Positions 1 through 5,276 of a stretch of DNA of 5,276 nt are shown piece by piece. Numbering within the stretch: position 1 is the stretch's first letter; every line of letters begins with the position of its first letter. A program made the translations under genes and the position numbers. The DNA lies in contig SXPO01000031.1 in NCBI GenBank assembly GCA_005793285.1, positions 1-5,276 of the forward strand, given 5' to 3'. Source of the stretch: Nitrospiraceae bacterium (GTDB taxonomy: Bacteria > Nitrospirota > Nitrospiria > Nitrospirales > Nitrospiraceae). A model generated the notes under the pieces. It saw only the letters and a list, made by a program, of their open reading frames with translations. It ran no database searches and was not told where the DNA came from.

Positions 1-624
1 GTTCTCATATCCATTGACAGTTTCCGATTGGCTTACGAGTTCAGACTCCGCCTCAGTGGCCAACTCTCCCAGAGTGTCCGCAAGCGACCCTCGGCAAGGC
101 CGGCTTGTCGTGGCAAGAAGCAGGCGTTCGATGTCACACCGAAGCCCGACGGAAAAGGTGATGGTTGTTCCTGGAAACGCTCGTTGAATGTCGAGGACCC
201 GTTCATAATCTTGTGGATCATTGGCCACGATGTGGATAACCGCACCGTGACGCTGCAGTGGAATCCAGGCATGCTCCTTTAAGTAATCGCGGCTGAGATT
301 CTTCATCAAGCCAGACTCGACGGTCATGTGTTCATCAAGGGATAGAAAGGGACAATGATAATACCGGCTGAGTACCGACCCAAGCTCTTCCTGTGATATG
401 TGATAGCGAGTGAGTAGCAGCGCTTCCAGCTCAATCTCCAGGCTCGCGACTGCTTCGATGGCGTCGTCTAGCGTTGCCTGACTGATGAAGGTGCGATAGA
501 CGACATAATCTCTGCTGCTGCGCGTCCATATGCGTTTCAACCGAGGTGACTGACAGACTTTCTTCTGGAGAGCTATCGAAAGAATGTGTGACTGCCTGTC
601 CTCTTGGATTGCCGACTCAATCAT
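1..624 (-). CDS. Type IV pilus/type II secretion assembly ATPase (PilB/GspE/PulE family), N-terminal part, cut by window edge
   Basis: The frame is open from the ATG at 624 to the window edge (208 residues, no stop), so only the N-terminus is seen. Residues about 68-172 look like the GspE/MshE N-terminal domain. They begin with a helical EELGSVLSRYY segment, then CPFLSLDE, then LSRDYLKEHAWIPL, a beta stretch AVIHIVANDP, and FPGTTITFSVGL-CDIERLL. An acidic linker follows (GELATEAESELVSQSE), as in PulE-type ATPases just before the catalytic core. Walker A/B and the tetracysteine zinc motif would lie beyond the edge. In this family the hexameric cytoplasmic ATPase drives pilin polymerisation. 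The start at 624 is preferred because GAGG (633-636) lies 8 nt upstream. An in-frame ATG at 648 has no such site. The gene follows the PilX-like gene by 36 bp, probably in the same operon. PilB, GspE and MshE cannot be told apart from this fragment; the pilin context favours a pilus role. Confidence 0.82.
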   Translation of the reverse strand, partial: MIESAIQEDRQSHILSIALQKKVCQSPRLKRIWTRSSRDYVVYRTFISQATLDDAIEAVASLEIELEALLLTRYHISQEELGSVLSRYYHCPFLSLDEHMTVESGLMKNLSRDYLKEHAWIPLQRHGAVIHIVANDPQDYERVLDIQRAFPGTTITFSVGLRCDIERLLLATTSRPCRGSLADTLGELATEAESELVSQSETVNGYEN

Positions 625-660
625 TACTTGGCCCTCTTTCAATGACATTGTGCGGTGTGC

Positions 661-2127
661 TCAATACTGAGCGACCCAGGCGCCAGGCGCGCGATAGACC
701 AGCGGAACCCCTCGATACAACCCCCGAGAAAAATCGTGGTCATACCACACTTCGAGTGTTCCGCCTGAACTCGAGAGAATCGTTCCTCCCGTGACGACAG
801 CCCCATAGACTCTTGCGCGTCCACCTACGGTAATGTTTCCAGCGGCAGAGAGCATGCCATTGAAATGCACGCGCGAGAGTTGAACCGGCGTTCGGACTTG
901 CTCAGAGACCTGTTCCGTATCCGGAGGGCTCAGTGCGGGGATTGACTGTCCCGATCCGATTGGAGCAACCACAATATGGCCCTGCATGACCAGATGACCT
1001 TCCCAATAGGCCGTATGAAGTCTGAGAGTTCCGAGATTGTCCTTGCGGGGCGCGGTTTGATCCAGCGTATCGATGAAGATCAAACCCCGATGGTCTCCAG
1101 GACTTTTCGATTGAAGCACTGCATCTGGCGTAAGTCCATAACCAGGCCTCACCGCACCGTCCGGGTGTAAGAAACCGTCGCGGTCAATGGCGAAGTAGTG
1201 GCCATGCTGCTGCGCGATTCTCTTGGTATCTTCATAGTTCCATCGATCGAACTGAATGCCGGGCGTCGGAATCTGTTGCGGATGGATATTGTGCGTAAGA
1301 GCCGGCGGTTCTCCGATGGGAAATTGGGTCATACGCACCTCCCCGCCGACCCAGGCATCCATCCATCGATCTTCTCGATGGGACATCTCGTCGTATCCCA
1401 GGCCAGTCACCGGCACAAGCCGGCTTTGCGCAGGAAGTTCTTCGGCCCGACCGACGACAACATCTCCGCCCACCTTGAGATTGCCCCAGTGCACGCTGAC
1501 CGGCGCCTCGTTTCCCAGCTGAAAGAAACCGAGGTTCTGGCTCACTTGCACGGCAGCACGCAGAGGCGGTAGATCGACAGTGCCCAACTGCATCAGTACT
1601 GATTGGCGAAACGGCGGATTTGTGTGAGTCGCTACCCTTACATCGACCGTGCATAATAGTCCCGGTGTCGACGGAGCATAGACCTTGAGTTCTTCGATCC
1701 TTCCCAGATGGCGCAGAGCATGAAACATCCCCGTCCGAGGGTCGGACAATACCTGACTGTCTGATACCGCCCCTATCTCCAAATGGACATCCGGCTGACT
1801 CACGGTTCCTACAAATTGCGAATGGCTGGTTTGATCGAAAAATGAGAGCCTCCCCTCAACATCACGATTCTTTTTTGCCAAGGTTGCAGAAAGCGCTGAT
1901 CCCGCCGACTTCGCCTGTGGGCTATGAAACCATGCCACGACCACTTCACCAGCCGCATCAGCCAACTGCTGAGCCACCACAGCCTCTCGCCCTACAGTGG
2001 AACTGATGGCCTCCTGCCCGGAGAGATTCAAGATGGTGGCTCCTAACAAAGACAGAATCAGCACAAGCACCATCGCCCCGATGAGTGCGATTCCCCGCTG
2101 ATGATTCGTTTCGCAGATGCGTACCAT
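661..2127 (-). CDS. PilX-like minor pilin/pilus assembly protein with large C-terminal beta-rich region
   Basis: This is a 488-residue protein. It has a short basic leader ending QRG12, then a hydrophobic segment at 13-35 (IALIGAMVLVLILSLLGA) and a polar helix, the layout of the PilX N-terminal family. Position +5 after the presumed G12|I13 cleavage is Gly, not Glu, as also occurs in GspK-type pseudopilins, which sit at the filament tip. It is far longer than classical PilX (roughly 200 residues). The extra part is Gly/Val rich, with short beta-strand-like repeats at about 210-226 (NLKVGGDVVVG) and 421-460 (GNITVGGRARVYGAVVTGG), resembling a beta-helix or bactofilin-like fold. It probably acts in the periplasm or at the pilus tip. 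The start is firm: GGGAGGA (2132-2138) lies 4 nt upstream and overlaps the stop of the PilW-like gene. The PilX-like assignment is good for the N-terminus; the function of the C-terminal region is unknown. Confidence 0.8.
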   Translation of the reverse strand: MVRICETNHQRGIALIGAMVLVLILSLLGATILNLSGQEAISSTVGREAVVAQQLADAAGEVVVAWFHSPQAKSAGSALSATLAKKNRDVEGRLSFFDQTSHSQFVGTVSQPDVHLEIGAVSDSQVLSDPRTGMFHALRHLGRIEELKVYAPSTPGLLCTVDVRVATHTNPPFRQSVLMQLGTVDLPPLRAAVQVSQNLGFFQLGNEAPVSVHWGNLKVGGDVVVGRAEELPAQSRLVPVTGLGYDEMSHREDRWMDAWVGGEVRMTQFPIGEPPALTHNIHPQQIPTPGIQFDRWNYEDTKRIAQQHGHYFAIDRDGFLHPDGAVRPGYGLTPDAVLQSKSPGDHRGLIFIDTLDQTAPRKDNLGTLRLHTAYWEGHLVMQGHIVVAPIGSGQSIPALSPPDTEQVSEQVRTPVQLSRVHFNGMLSAAGNITVGGRARVYGAVVTGGTILSSSGGTLEVWYDHDFSRGLYRGVPLVYRAPGAWVAQY

Positions 2128-2137
2128 GCGTTCCTCC

Positions 2138-2896
2138 CTACGACCGAAGACTGACTTCTCTCACAACATGATGCGTGGAGCGATTCGATTCGATTTCAAC
2201 CACCACACGCTTCACCTGTGACGGCTCAGACGTAGCGCGGCCCCGATCGTCTCGATACGCGAATCGGGCGCGTTCCAATCCCCCAACGAGGGTACCGGCC
2301 CCTCCATCCACCATACGCATCAGCCGCAACAATCCCCGTTCATCACGCTTGGCGTAGTACACAACATGGTTTCTCACCTCGACTGATGCTCCTGTTGGGA
2401 ACGCTGATTGAACCGGCTCAGCCAGCGTAAGGAGCATGCGTTGTCCTGCGCGCGCAAGTCGATGCAGTTCGCACGCGCGCAGTCCGCAGACGGCGACCAC
2501 CTTGCCTTCACCCCATCCACTGCCGTCTTGCACCGCAAGAACTGATTGTCCCTGGGCAACGTCGCCGGTGGTCGTCGTCCTCTGCGCATTGATATTCGCG
2601 CGGAATTGAAATTCATCTGGATTCGCGATGACGATCGATTCAGCCGTCGCAAGACGCGCTTCCTGCTCAAACACTGCCAGTCCTAATCGAAGGTCTTGTT
2701 GATACGTTAGATCACGCTGCTGCTTGGTCACATGCTGGTGCACGATATTGAAGGTCTCCAGCACCGTCGCGAACACGATGACTCCCGCCGCCATACCAAT
2801 CAACAATTCTGCGAGGCAGAGGCCATGCATGCCGGAAAGAGATGAATTCCTCTTCACACGTTTTCCATGTGATGTATTCGCACGGAGCTGGCTCAT
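2138..2896 (-). CDS. PilW-like type IV pilus minor pilin (prepilin)
   Basis: A 252-residue prepilin with a long 25-residue basic leader. The expected cleavage is G25|L26, which leaves LCLAE with the conserved Glu at +5 (E30), followed by a hydrophobic helix at about 26-48 and an amphipathic continuation to about 80. The +1 residue is Leu rather than Phe. C137 and C142 (CGLRAC) may form a disulfide, and the segment just after (ELHRLARAG) resembles the middle of PilW-family proteins. PilW-like minor pilins belong to the inner-membrane priming complex together with FimT/FimU, PilV and PilX. The start at 2896 overlaps the PilV-like stop by 4 bp (ATGA), so translation is probably coupled; only a weak GGGG site precedes it. 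Met23 would leave a 3-residue leader and is unlikely. PulJ/GspJ-type pseudopilins are the main alternative. Confidence 0.83.
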   Translation of the reverse strand: MSQLRANTSHGKRVKRNSSLSGMHGLCLAELLIGMAAGVIVFATVLETFNIVHQHVTKQQRDLTYQQDLRLGLAVFEQEARLATAESIVIANPDEFQFRANINAQRTTTTGDVAQGQSVLAVQDGSGWGEGKVVAVCGLRACELHRLARAGQRMLLTLAEPVQSAFPTGASVEVRNHVVYYAKRDERGLLRLMRMVDGGAGTLVGGLERARFAYRDDRGRATSEPSQVKRVVVEIESNRSTHHVVREVSLRS

Positions 2897-3375
2897 CGAT
2901 GCCCCACAAATGCAGGATTAGCGCGAAGCGTTGCCACCAGGACTTCTTTCTGACCGCCCTGGCCGGCATAGGAAGACACCGCTCGGATGGCCACCATACC
3001 GACCGACCCCAGCGGCCCGGGGCGATCTGTCTCAATACTCCACCGCACAGTGATCCCGTTGCGCTCCAGCATAGCGCTGTAGATTCCATCGTCTGCCATG
3101 CTGTCGGGGTTCTGCCCATCATCCTTCATCATGGTCTCAGGAATACCGTCGCCATCGAGATCGTCTTCAAGGAGATGTGGCCACCGGACGGACTGCTTGA
3201 CCTCCAACCGGGCCTGCGCCAGCTCCAATGCCCTGCTATCCAATGCTCCCTGGCGAGTATGTCCGGATGAGATCTGCACGGCTCCTATGGCTCCCATAAA
3301 CGCGATCCCGGAAATCACCATCGCGATCATCACTTCGATAAGGCTGAACCCTTTATCCTGTGCCTGCCCCCTCAT
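2893..3375 (-). CDS. PilV-like type IV pilus minor pilin (prepilin)
   Basis: A 160-residue prepilin with a textbook type III signal: DKG9|FSLIE, with Phe at +1 and Glu at +5 (E14), then a hydrophobic helix to about residue 33 (VMIAMVISGIAFMGAIGAV). The helix continues with LELAQARLE, as in PilV/GspI-type minor pilins. After it comes an acidic loop at residues 71-80 (DDLDGDGIPE) that matches D-x-D-x-D-G-x-x-E, like the short calcium loop of PilY1. A second Asp-rich patch (MKDDG, MADDG) follows. The start at 3375 overlaps the FimT-like stop by 4 bp, and GGGAGGG (3386-3392) lies 10 nt upstream. The protein is expected in the inner membrane and then in the pilus or its priming complex. The gene order supports PilV over GspI, but homology was not computed. 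Confidence 0.83.
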   Translation of the reverse strand: MRGQAQDKGFSLIEVMIAMVISGIAFMGAIGAVQISSGHTRQGALDSRALELAQARLEVKQSVRWPHLLEDDLDGDGIPETMMKDDGQNPDSMADDGIYSAMLERNGITVRWSIETDRPGPLGSVGMVAIRAVSSYAGQGGQKEVLVATLRANPAFVGHR

Positions 3376-3809
3376 AGAATTGACACCCTCCCGGTAATAC
3401 CGACGGTTACCGTGTGAGTCTGCCCTTCTTTGTTGCGGAGGTGAATCGTAGTCGCCGTGGCAGATCGCCCGCTGGGATGGAATAATATTTCCGGACCTGC
3501 ACTCGGTTCTTCGATGACAACGCCTTTATCTGCATAGCGATACAGATGATGGAACGTTACCTCCGAACCATTGACGAGCTGCGCGACAAGCGCCTGTTGT
3601 TCAGGGTCGAAGGTGATACGGACCCGATCACGCTGTGTGATCGCGAGTTGCCTCGCAAGGCGGAGTTCAGACGCGATCTCTTCTGTGACACTATGGATCT
3701 GCATACCCGAAGTGAGGGTCAGGAAATTAGGAACCGCCAGAGCCGAGATGATACCGATGACTGCAAGCACCACCATGAGCTCCATGAGCGTGTGGCCTTC
3801 CTGTTTCAT
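3372..3809 (-). CDS. FimT/GspH-like type IV pilus minor pilin (prepilin)
   Basis: A 145-residue prepilin with a very short leader MKQEG5, then HTLME, which puts the conserved Glu at +5 (E10). The hydrophobic helix LMVVLAVIGIISALAVPNF spans about 11-29. The +1 residue is His, where Phe or Met is usual. The helix runs on into EIASELRLARQLAITQ, and the C-terminus has the FimT/GspH pattern: FHPSGRSATATTIHL, then a beta strand and GITGRVSIL. FimT/FimU/GspH proteins are minor components of the pilus priming complex or pseudopilus tip, and some FimT proteins bind DNA during natural transformation. That activity cannot be inferred here. A Shine-Dalgarno run GAGAGGGG (3813-3820) precedes the ATG. This is the first gene of the tightly packed minor-pilin cluster, 311 bp after pilD, so a promoter probably lies just upstream. 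Confidence 0.85.
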   Translation of the reverse strand: MKQEGHTLMELMVVLAVIGIISALAVPNFLTLTSGMQIHSVTEEIASELRLARQLAITQRDRVRITFDPEQQALVAQLVNGSEVTFHHLYRYADKGVVIEEPSAGPEILFHPSGRSATATTIHLRNKEGQTHTVTVGITGRVSIL

Positions 3810-3850
3810 AGACCCCTCTCTCGAATTTCAGGTTTCAGTTGAGTTCCTTT

Positions 3851-4006
3851 GGAGGCGATTGCATCTCAAGAGTCGTGCCGCCCTTTGAGTGCGATATTGT
3901 GGATAGCGCTGCCTGGTGGTGGCGATTGACGAAGAGAGTTGAAGTTATTGAATCAACGAGGCGAATTGAATGAATCACAAACGCTGCCGCCCAGGTGGAG
4001 CGATTG
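3851..4006 (-). repeat. Three spaced direct copies of a CAATCGC(C)-type motif
   Basis: On the minus strand, CAATCGCCTCC (3851-3861) and CAATCGCCACC (3918-3928) share 10 of 11 bases. CAATCGCTCCACC (3994-4006) is a third version with two extra bases. The copies start 67 and 76 bp apart, all upstream of the FimT-like gene, and could be sites for a DNA-binding regulator. The core CAATCG also occurs elsewhere in the window, so chance is not excluded. Confidence 0.3.
3865..3880 (-). promoter_or_regulatory. Candidate sigma-54 (-24/-12) promoter of the minor-pilin operon
   Basis: Minus-strand CGGCACGACTCTTGAG compares with the consensus TGGCACG-N4-TTGCW. GGCACG and TTG match with the right spacing (GG, 10 nt, then GA), but the important -12 GC is GA. 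Transcription would start near 3854, leaving a leader of about 45 nt before the FimT-like ATG. Sigma-54 control is established for pilin genes in some bacteria, which makes the site plausible; the -12 mismatch keeps confidence low. No good sigma-70 promoter was seen in the same gap. Confidence 0.3.
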
Positions 4007-4141
4007 CGAGAGGAGATAGTTCGCGAACACGACGCTGTGCCTCAGGAGATACAGCGTTTCATGAAGAGATACAGACGACGAGACAGGGAGACCGTGAGAG
4101 CGCGAGATGGAAGGGAACTATTAGCCAGCCAGGAACGCTAG
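3974..4141 (+). other. Coding-like plus-strand frame without a clear start; possible gene remnant
   Basis: Between a TGA (3971-3973) and a TAG (4139-4141) lies a 55-codon frame rich in charged residues with helix-like spacing, for example AQVERLREEIVREHD, QEIQRFMKRYRRRDRE and RDGRELLASQER. The same frame is also open from 3812 up to that TGA (...ECDIVDSAAWWWRLTKRVE...). It has no ATG start with a Shine-Dalgarno site; a TTG at 4004 with AGGTGG upstream is the best candidate. It runs opposite to the pil genes and overlaps the end of pilD by 21 bp. It may be the decayed end of an old gene or just a chance open frame. No family is recognised. Confidence 0.17.
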
Positions 4142-4909
4142 GTACCAATCGAGGAGGGATTGCCCGAAGAATAATGAGACGACTGCGCCACAGACAAGAA
4201 ACGGACCGAACGGGATGTAATCCTCCCGCTTGATCACGTGAGCGGCAATCAGGGTAACCCCGACAAGCGAACCCAGGAGAGAGCCGACCATAATCGTCAA
4301 CAAGGCCGGTTTCCAGCCAAGAAACGCGCCGATCATCGCGAGCAGTTTGATATCGCCTCCGCCCATGCCCTCTTTCCCGAACAGATAGGGACTCACCCAG
4401 GCAAGAAACCACAGGATTCCGCCGCCGACGAACAGTCCGATCACACCATTGACCAGCCCCAGCGGCAGGATGGTGGCGGCGCTGACAAGCCCCACAACGA
4501 TACCGGGGAACGTGATCGCATTGGGAATGATTTTATGGGAGAGATCCGTTCCAGCCACAACCAACAGAGCCGAATAGAGCAGGCCATACACAGCAGTGGA
4601 CCAGCCGGGCCCGAAGAACCACAGGAGCCCGACATAGCCAAGAGCGTTGAGCGCCTCCACGACCGGATAGCGTAGGGGTATGCGCACCTGACAATTTCGG
4701 CAGCGTCCGAGCAGAATCAGATAGCTCACAATGGGGATATTGTCGTACCAGGCAATCGGATGAGAGCAGGACGGACAATGGGATCCGGGCCAGGCAATCG
4801 ATTCACGGCGGGGCAGCCTGTAGATACAGACGTTGAGAAAGCTGCCGATGAGCGCGCCAAACAGCGCGATGATCAGATAGACCGAAAACATGACCTGATG
4901 CTCAATCAT
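4121..4909 (-). CDS. pilD: Prepilin peptidase / N-methyltransferase (A24 family)
   Basis: A 262-residue polytopic inner-membrane protein of usual length for the bifunctional family. The N-terminal part has GSFLNVCIYRLPR at 22-34, then two CxxC pairs (C45/C48 and C70/C73), the zinc-binding cytoplasmic domain linked to N-methylation. The two catalytic aspartates of the GxGD-type aspartic protease are D122 (AGTDLSHKIIPN) and D186 (GMGGGDIKLL). A conserved IPFGPFL stands near the C-terminus, and several hydrophobic segments lie between. It removes prepilin leaders and methylates the new N-terminal residue; the prepilins just downstream are likely substrates. The start is uncertain: ATG 4909 has no good Shine-Dalgarno site, and ATG 4891 (Met7) is possible. 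No T-rich terminator hairpin follows. GspO would be the same enzyme in a type II secretion context; the pilus neighbours favour pilD. Confidence 0.95.
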   Translation of the reverse strand: MIEHQVMFSVYLIIALFGALIGSFLNVCIYRLPRRESIAWPGSHCPSCSHPIAWYDNIPIVSYLILLGRCRNCQVRIPLRYPVVEALNALGYVGLLWFFGPGWSTAVYGLLYSALLVVAGTDLSHKIIPNAITFPGIVVGLVSAATILPLGLVNGVIGLFVGGGILWFLAWVSPYLFGKEGMGGGDIKLLAMIGAFLGWKPALLTIMVGSLLGSLVGVTLIAAHVIKREDYIPFGPFLVCGAVVSLFFGQSLLDWYLAFLAG

Positions 4910-4999
4910 GCGTGGGAAAGAAACGCTTCCATTACCCTCTGGAGTGTCGTGACAGTGTGTTTACTTATTCAGAAACCCTGTCGAGCTGACGATCCACCA

Positions 5000-5029
5000 T
5001 TTACTTTCACCCGCAATCATTTCTATAAT
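5000..5029 (+). promoter_or_regulatory. Sigma-70-type promoter for the LuxR-type gene
   Basis: TTTACT (5000-5005, 4 of 6 bases of the -35 consensus), an 18-bp spacer, then a perfect TATAAT (5024-5029). A start near 5036 would give a leader of about 85 nt before the ATG at 5121. The leader contains an imperfect inverted repeat (CAGGT-tgg-ATAC at 5055-5066 with GTATACCTG at 5079-5087), which could pair or serve as an operator. No comparably good promoter was found on the minus strand for pilD in this intergenic region. Confidence 0.5.
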
Positions 5030-5120
5030 TCCCGTACGAATTGTTCATTTGTGGCAGGTTGGATACCATCGACTCCCAGTATACCTGAACGGCTCGTCTG
5101 TCAAAGGAGAACTGATCAAC

Positions 5121-5276
5121 ATGGCAAAAGCAGCTGGGAAGCCACGGGTTCGGAAATCTCTGGCCGACCTTGAGCCTCCCCCGCGCGCAAAGCGCCCGGA
5201 ATCGTTGACGTCGCGAGAGCAGGAGATTCTGGAATTGATTTGGGCGGGCTTTAAGAACAAGGAAATCGGCCAGCGA
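5121..5276 (+). CDS. LuxR-type HTH DNA-binding protein, N-terminal part, cut by window edge
   Basis: The first 52 residues are visible. A basic, Pro-rich leader of about 28 residues (MAKAAGKPRVRKS...PPPRAKRPE) leads straight into the start of a LuxR/GerE helix-turn-helix domain: LTSREQEILELIWAGFKNKEIGQR. The SREQEIL...G-(x)-NKEIG pattern is the hallmark of the first helices of this fold. No receiver (REC) or ligand-binding domain precedes the HTH, so this is either a stand-alone HTH regulator or one whose sensor part follows, which would be unusual. AAGGAGA (5104-5110) sits 10 nt before the ATG and supports this start. It is transcribed divergently from pilD across 211 bp. A role in controlling the pilus genes is possible but rests only on position. 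Confidence 0.8.
   Translation, partial: MAKAAGKPRVRKSLADLEPPPRAKRPESLTSREQEILELIWAGFKNKEIGQR

Larger units (their letters stand above)
3810..4120. other. 311-bp stretch without a convincing gene, between pilD and the FimT-like gene
   Basis: Neither strand holds a full ORF with a plausible start and ribosome binding site. What can be seen: a sigma-54-like sequence (3865-3880, minus), three copies of a CAATCGC-type motif (3851-3861, 3918-3928, 3994-4006), the perfect 10-bp palindrome GTTCGCGAAC (4019-4028), and a 7-bp inverted repeat ACGCTGT/ACAGCGT (4032-4038 and 4051-4057, 12-nt loop) without a T tract. A faintly coding-like plus-strand frame also crosses it. The likely job is the promoter and leader region of the minor-pilin operon. 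Confidence 0.6.

Noticed and set aside
1198..1572. Plus-strand open frame of 124 codons
   Set aside because: It lies wholly inside the PilX-like gene in the opposite direction, has no ribosome binding site, and its His/Arg/Pro-rich product looks like an antisense shadow.
2842..3270. Plus-strand open frame of 142 codons
   Set aside because: It lies antisense to the PilV-like and PilW-like genes, which have clear prepilin signals and overlapping starts and stops; no recognisable domain.
3970..4233. Plus-strand ATG frame of 87 codons in the gap reaching into pilD
   Set aside because: Arg/Gly/Thr-rich low-quality product with no Shine-Dalgarno site and mostly overlapping pilD in antisense; the neighbouring frame looks more protein-like.
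4238..4675. Plus-strand open frame of 145 codons rich in Gln, Asp and Arg
   Set aside because: It is exactly antisense to the catalytic core of the prepilin peptidase; its composition reflects complementing hydrophobic codons.
4910..5120. Sigma-54 promoter for pilD
   Set aside because: No GG-N10-GC arrangement was found on the minus strand; GTGGCAG near 5051 lacks a matching -12 element.
4760..5173. Plus-strand frame of 137 codons spanning the divergent intergenic region
   Set aside because: It overlaps both the pilD start and the LuxR-type gene in other frames, and it covers the promoter with TATAAT.
1..5276. CRISPR array, tRNA/rRNA, insertion sequence or phage defence system
   Set aside because: No regular repeats, RNA gene signatures, transposase motifs or terminal inverted repeats were seen; the window is explained by pilus genes and one regulator.

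Overview
The window carries part of a type IV pilus (Tfp) biogenesis locus on the minus strand and the start of a divergent regulatory gene on the plus strand. The DNA is moderately GC-rich. It has strong Shine-Dalgarno sites, tightly overlapping minor-pilin genes, an assembly ATPase with an unusual N-terminal region, and a stand-alone LuxR-type HTH protein. This suits a Gram-negative, diderm environmental bacterium, possibly of the Nitrospirota (Nitrospira-like) or a deltaproteobacterial lineage. That placement is an impression from protein style, not a demonstrated assignment.

Layout in the direction of minus-strand transcription, from right to left. A prepilin peptidase (PilD type, 4909-4121) comes first. 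A 311-bp stretch without a convincing gene follows (4120-3810). Then four prepilin-like genes run almost without gaps: FimT/GspH-like (3809-3372), PilV-like (3375-2893), PilW-like (2896-2138) and a large PilX-like protein (2127-661). The first two junctions are 4-bp ATGA overlaps, and the third is a 10-bp gap whose Shine-Dalgarno site abuts the preceding stop. After 36 bp comes the N-terminal 208 residues of a PilB/GspE-family ATPase, which runs off the left edge. On the plus strand, after a 211-bp divergent intergenic region with a good TATAAT box, the first 52 residues of a LuxR-type DNA-binding protein (5121 onward) run off the right edge.

How the parts fit (family knowledge plus inference). 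PilD cleaves and N-methylates the prepilins. The FimT/PilV/PilW/PilX-like minor pilins prime or cap the filament in the inner membrane and periplasm. The ATPase powers assembly from the cytoplasm. No major pilin, PilC platform, PilT, secretin or PilY1 is visible, so these must lie elsewhere or beyond the edges. The LuxR-type protein could regulate the locus, but nothing in the sequence proves it.

The core is a recognisable pilus system, not a new one. The less ordinary points are the large beta-rich C-terminal region of the PilX-like protein, an acidic calcium-loop-like segment in the PilV-like pilin, non-Phe residues at +1 in three prepilins, and the 311-bp gap, which holds a thrice-repeated CAATCGC motif, a near-match to a sigma-54 promoter, and a faintly coding-like plus-strand frame.
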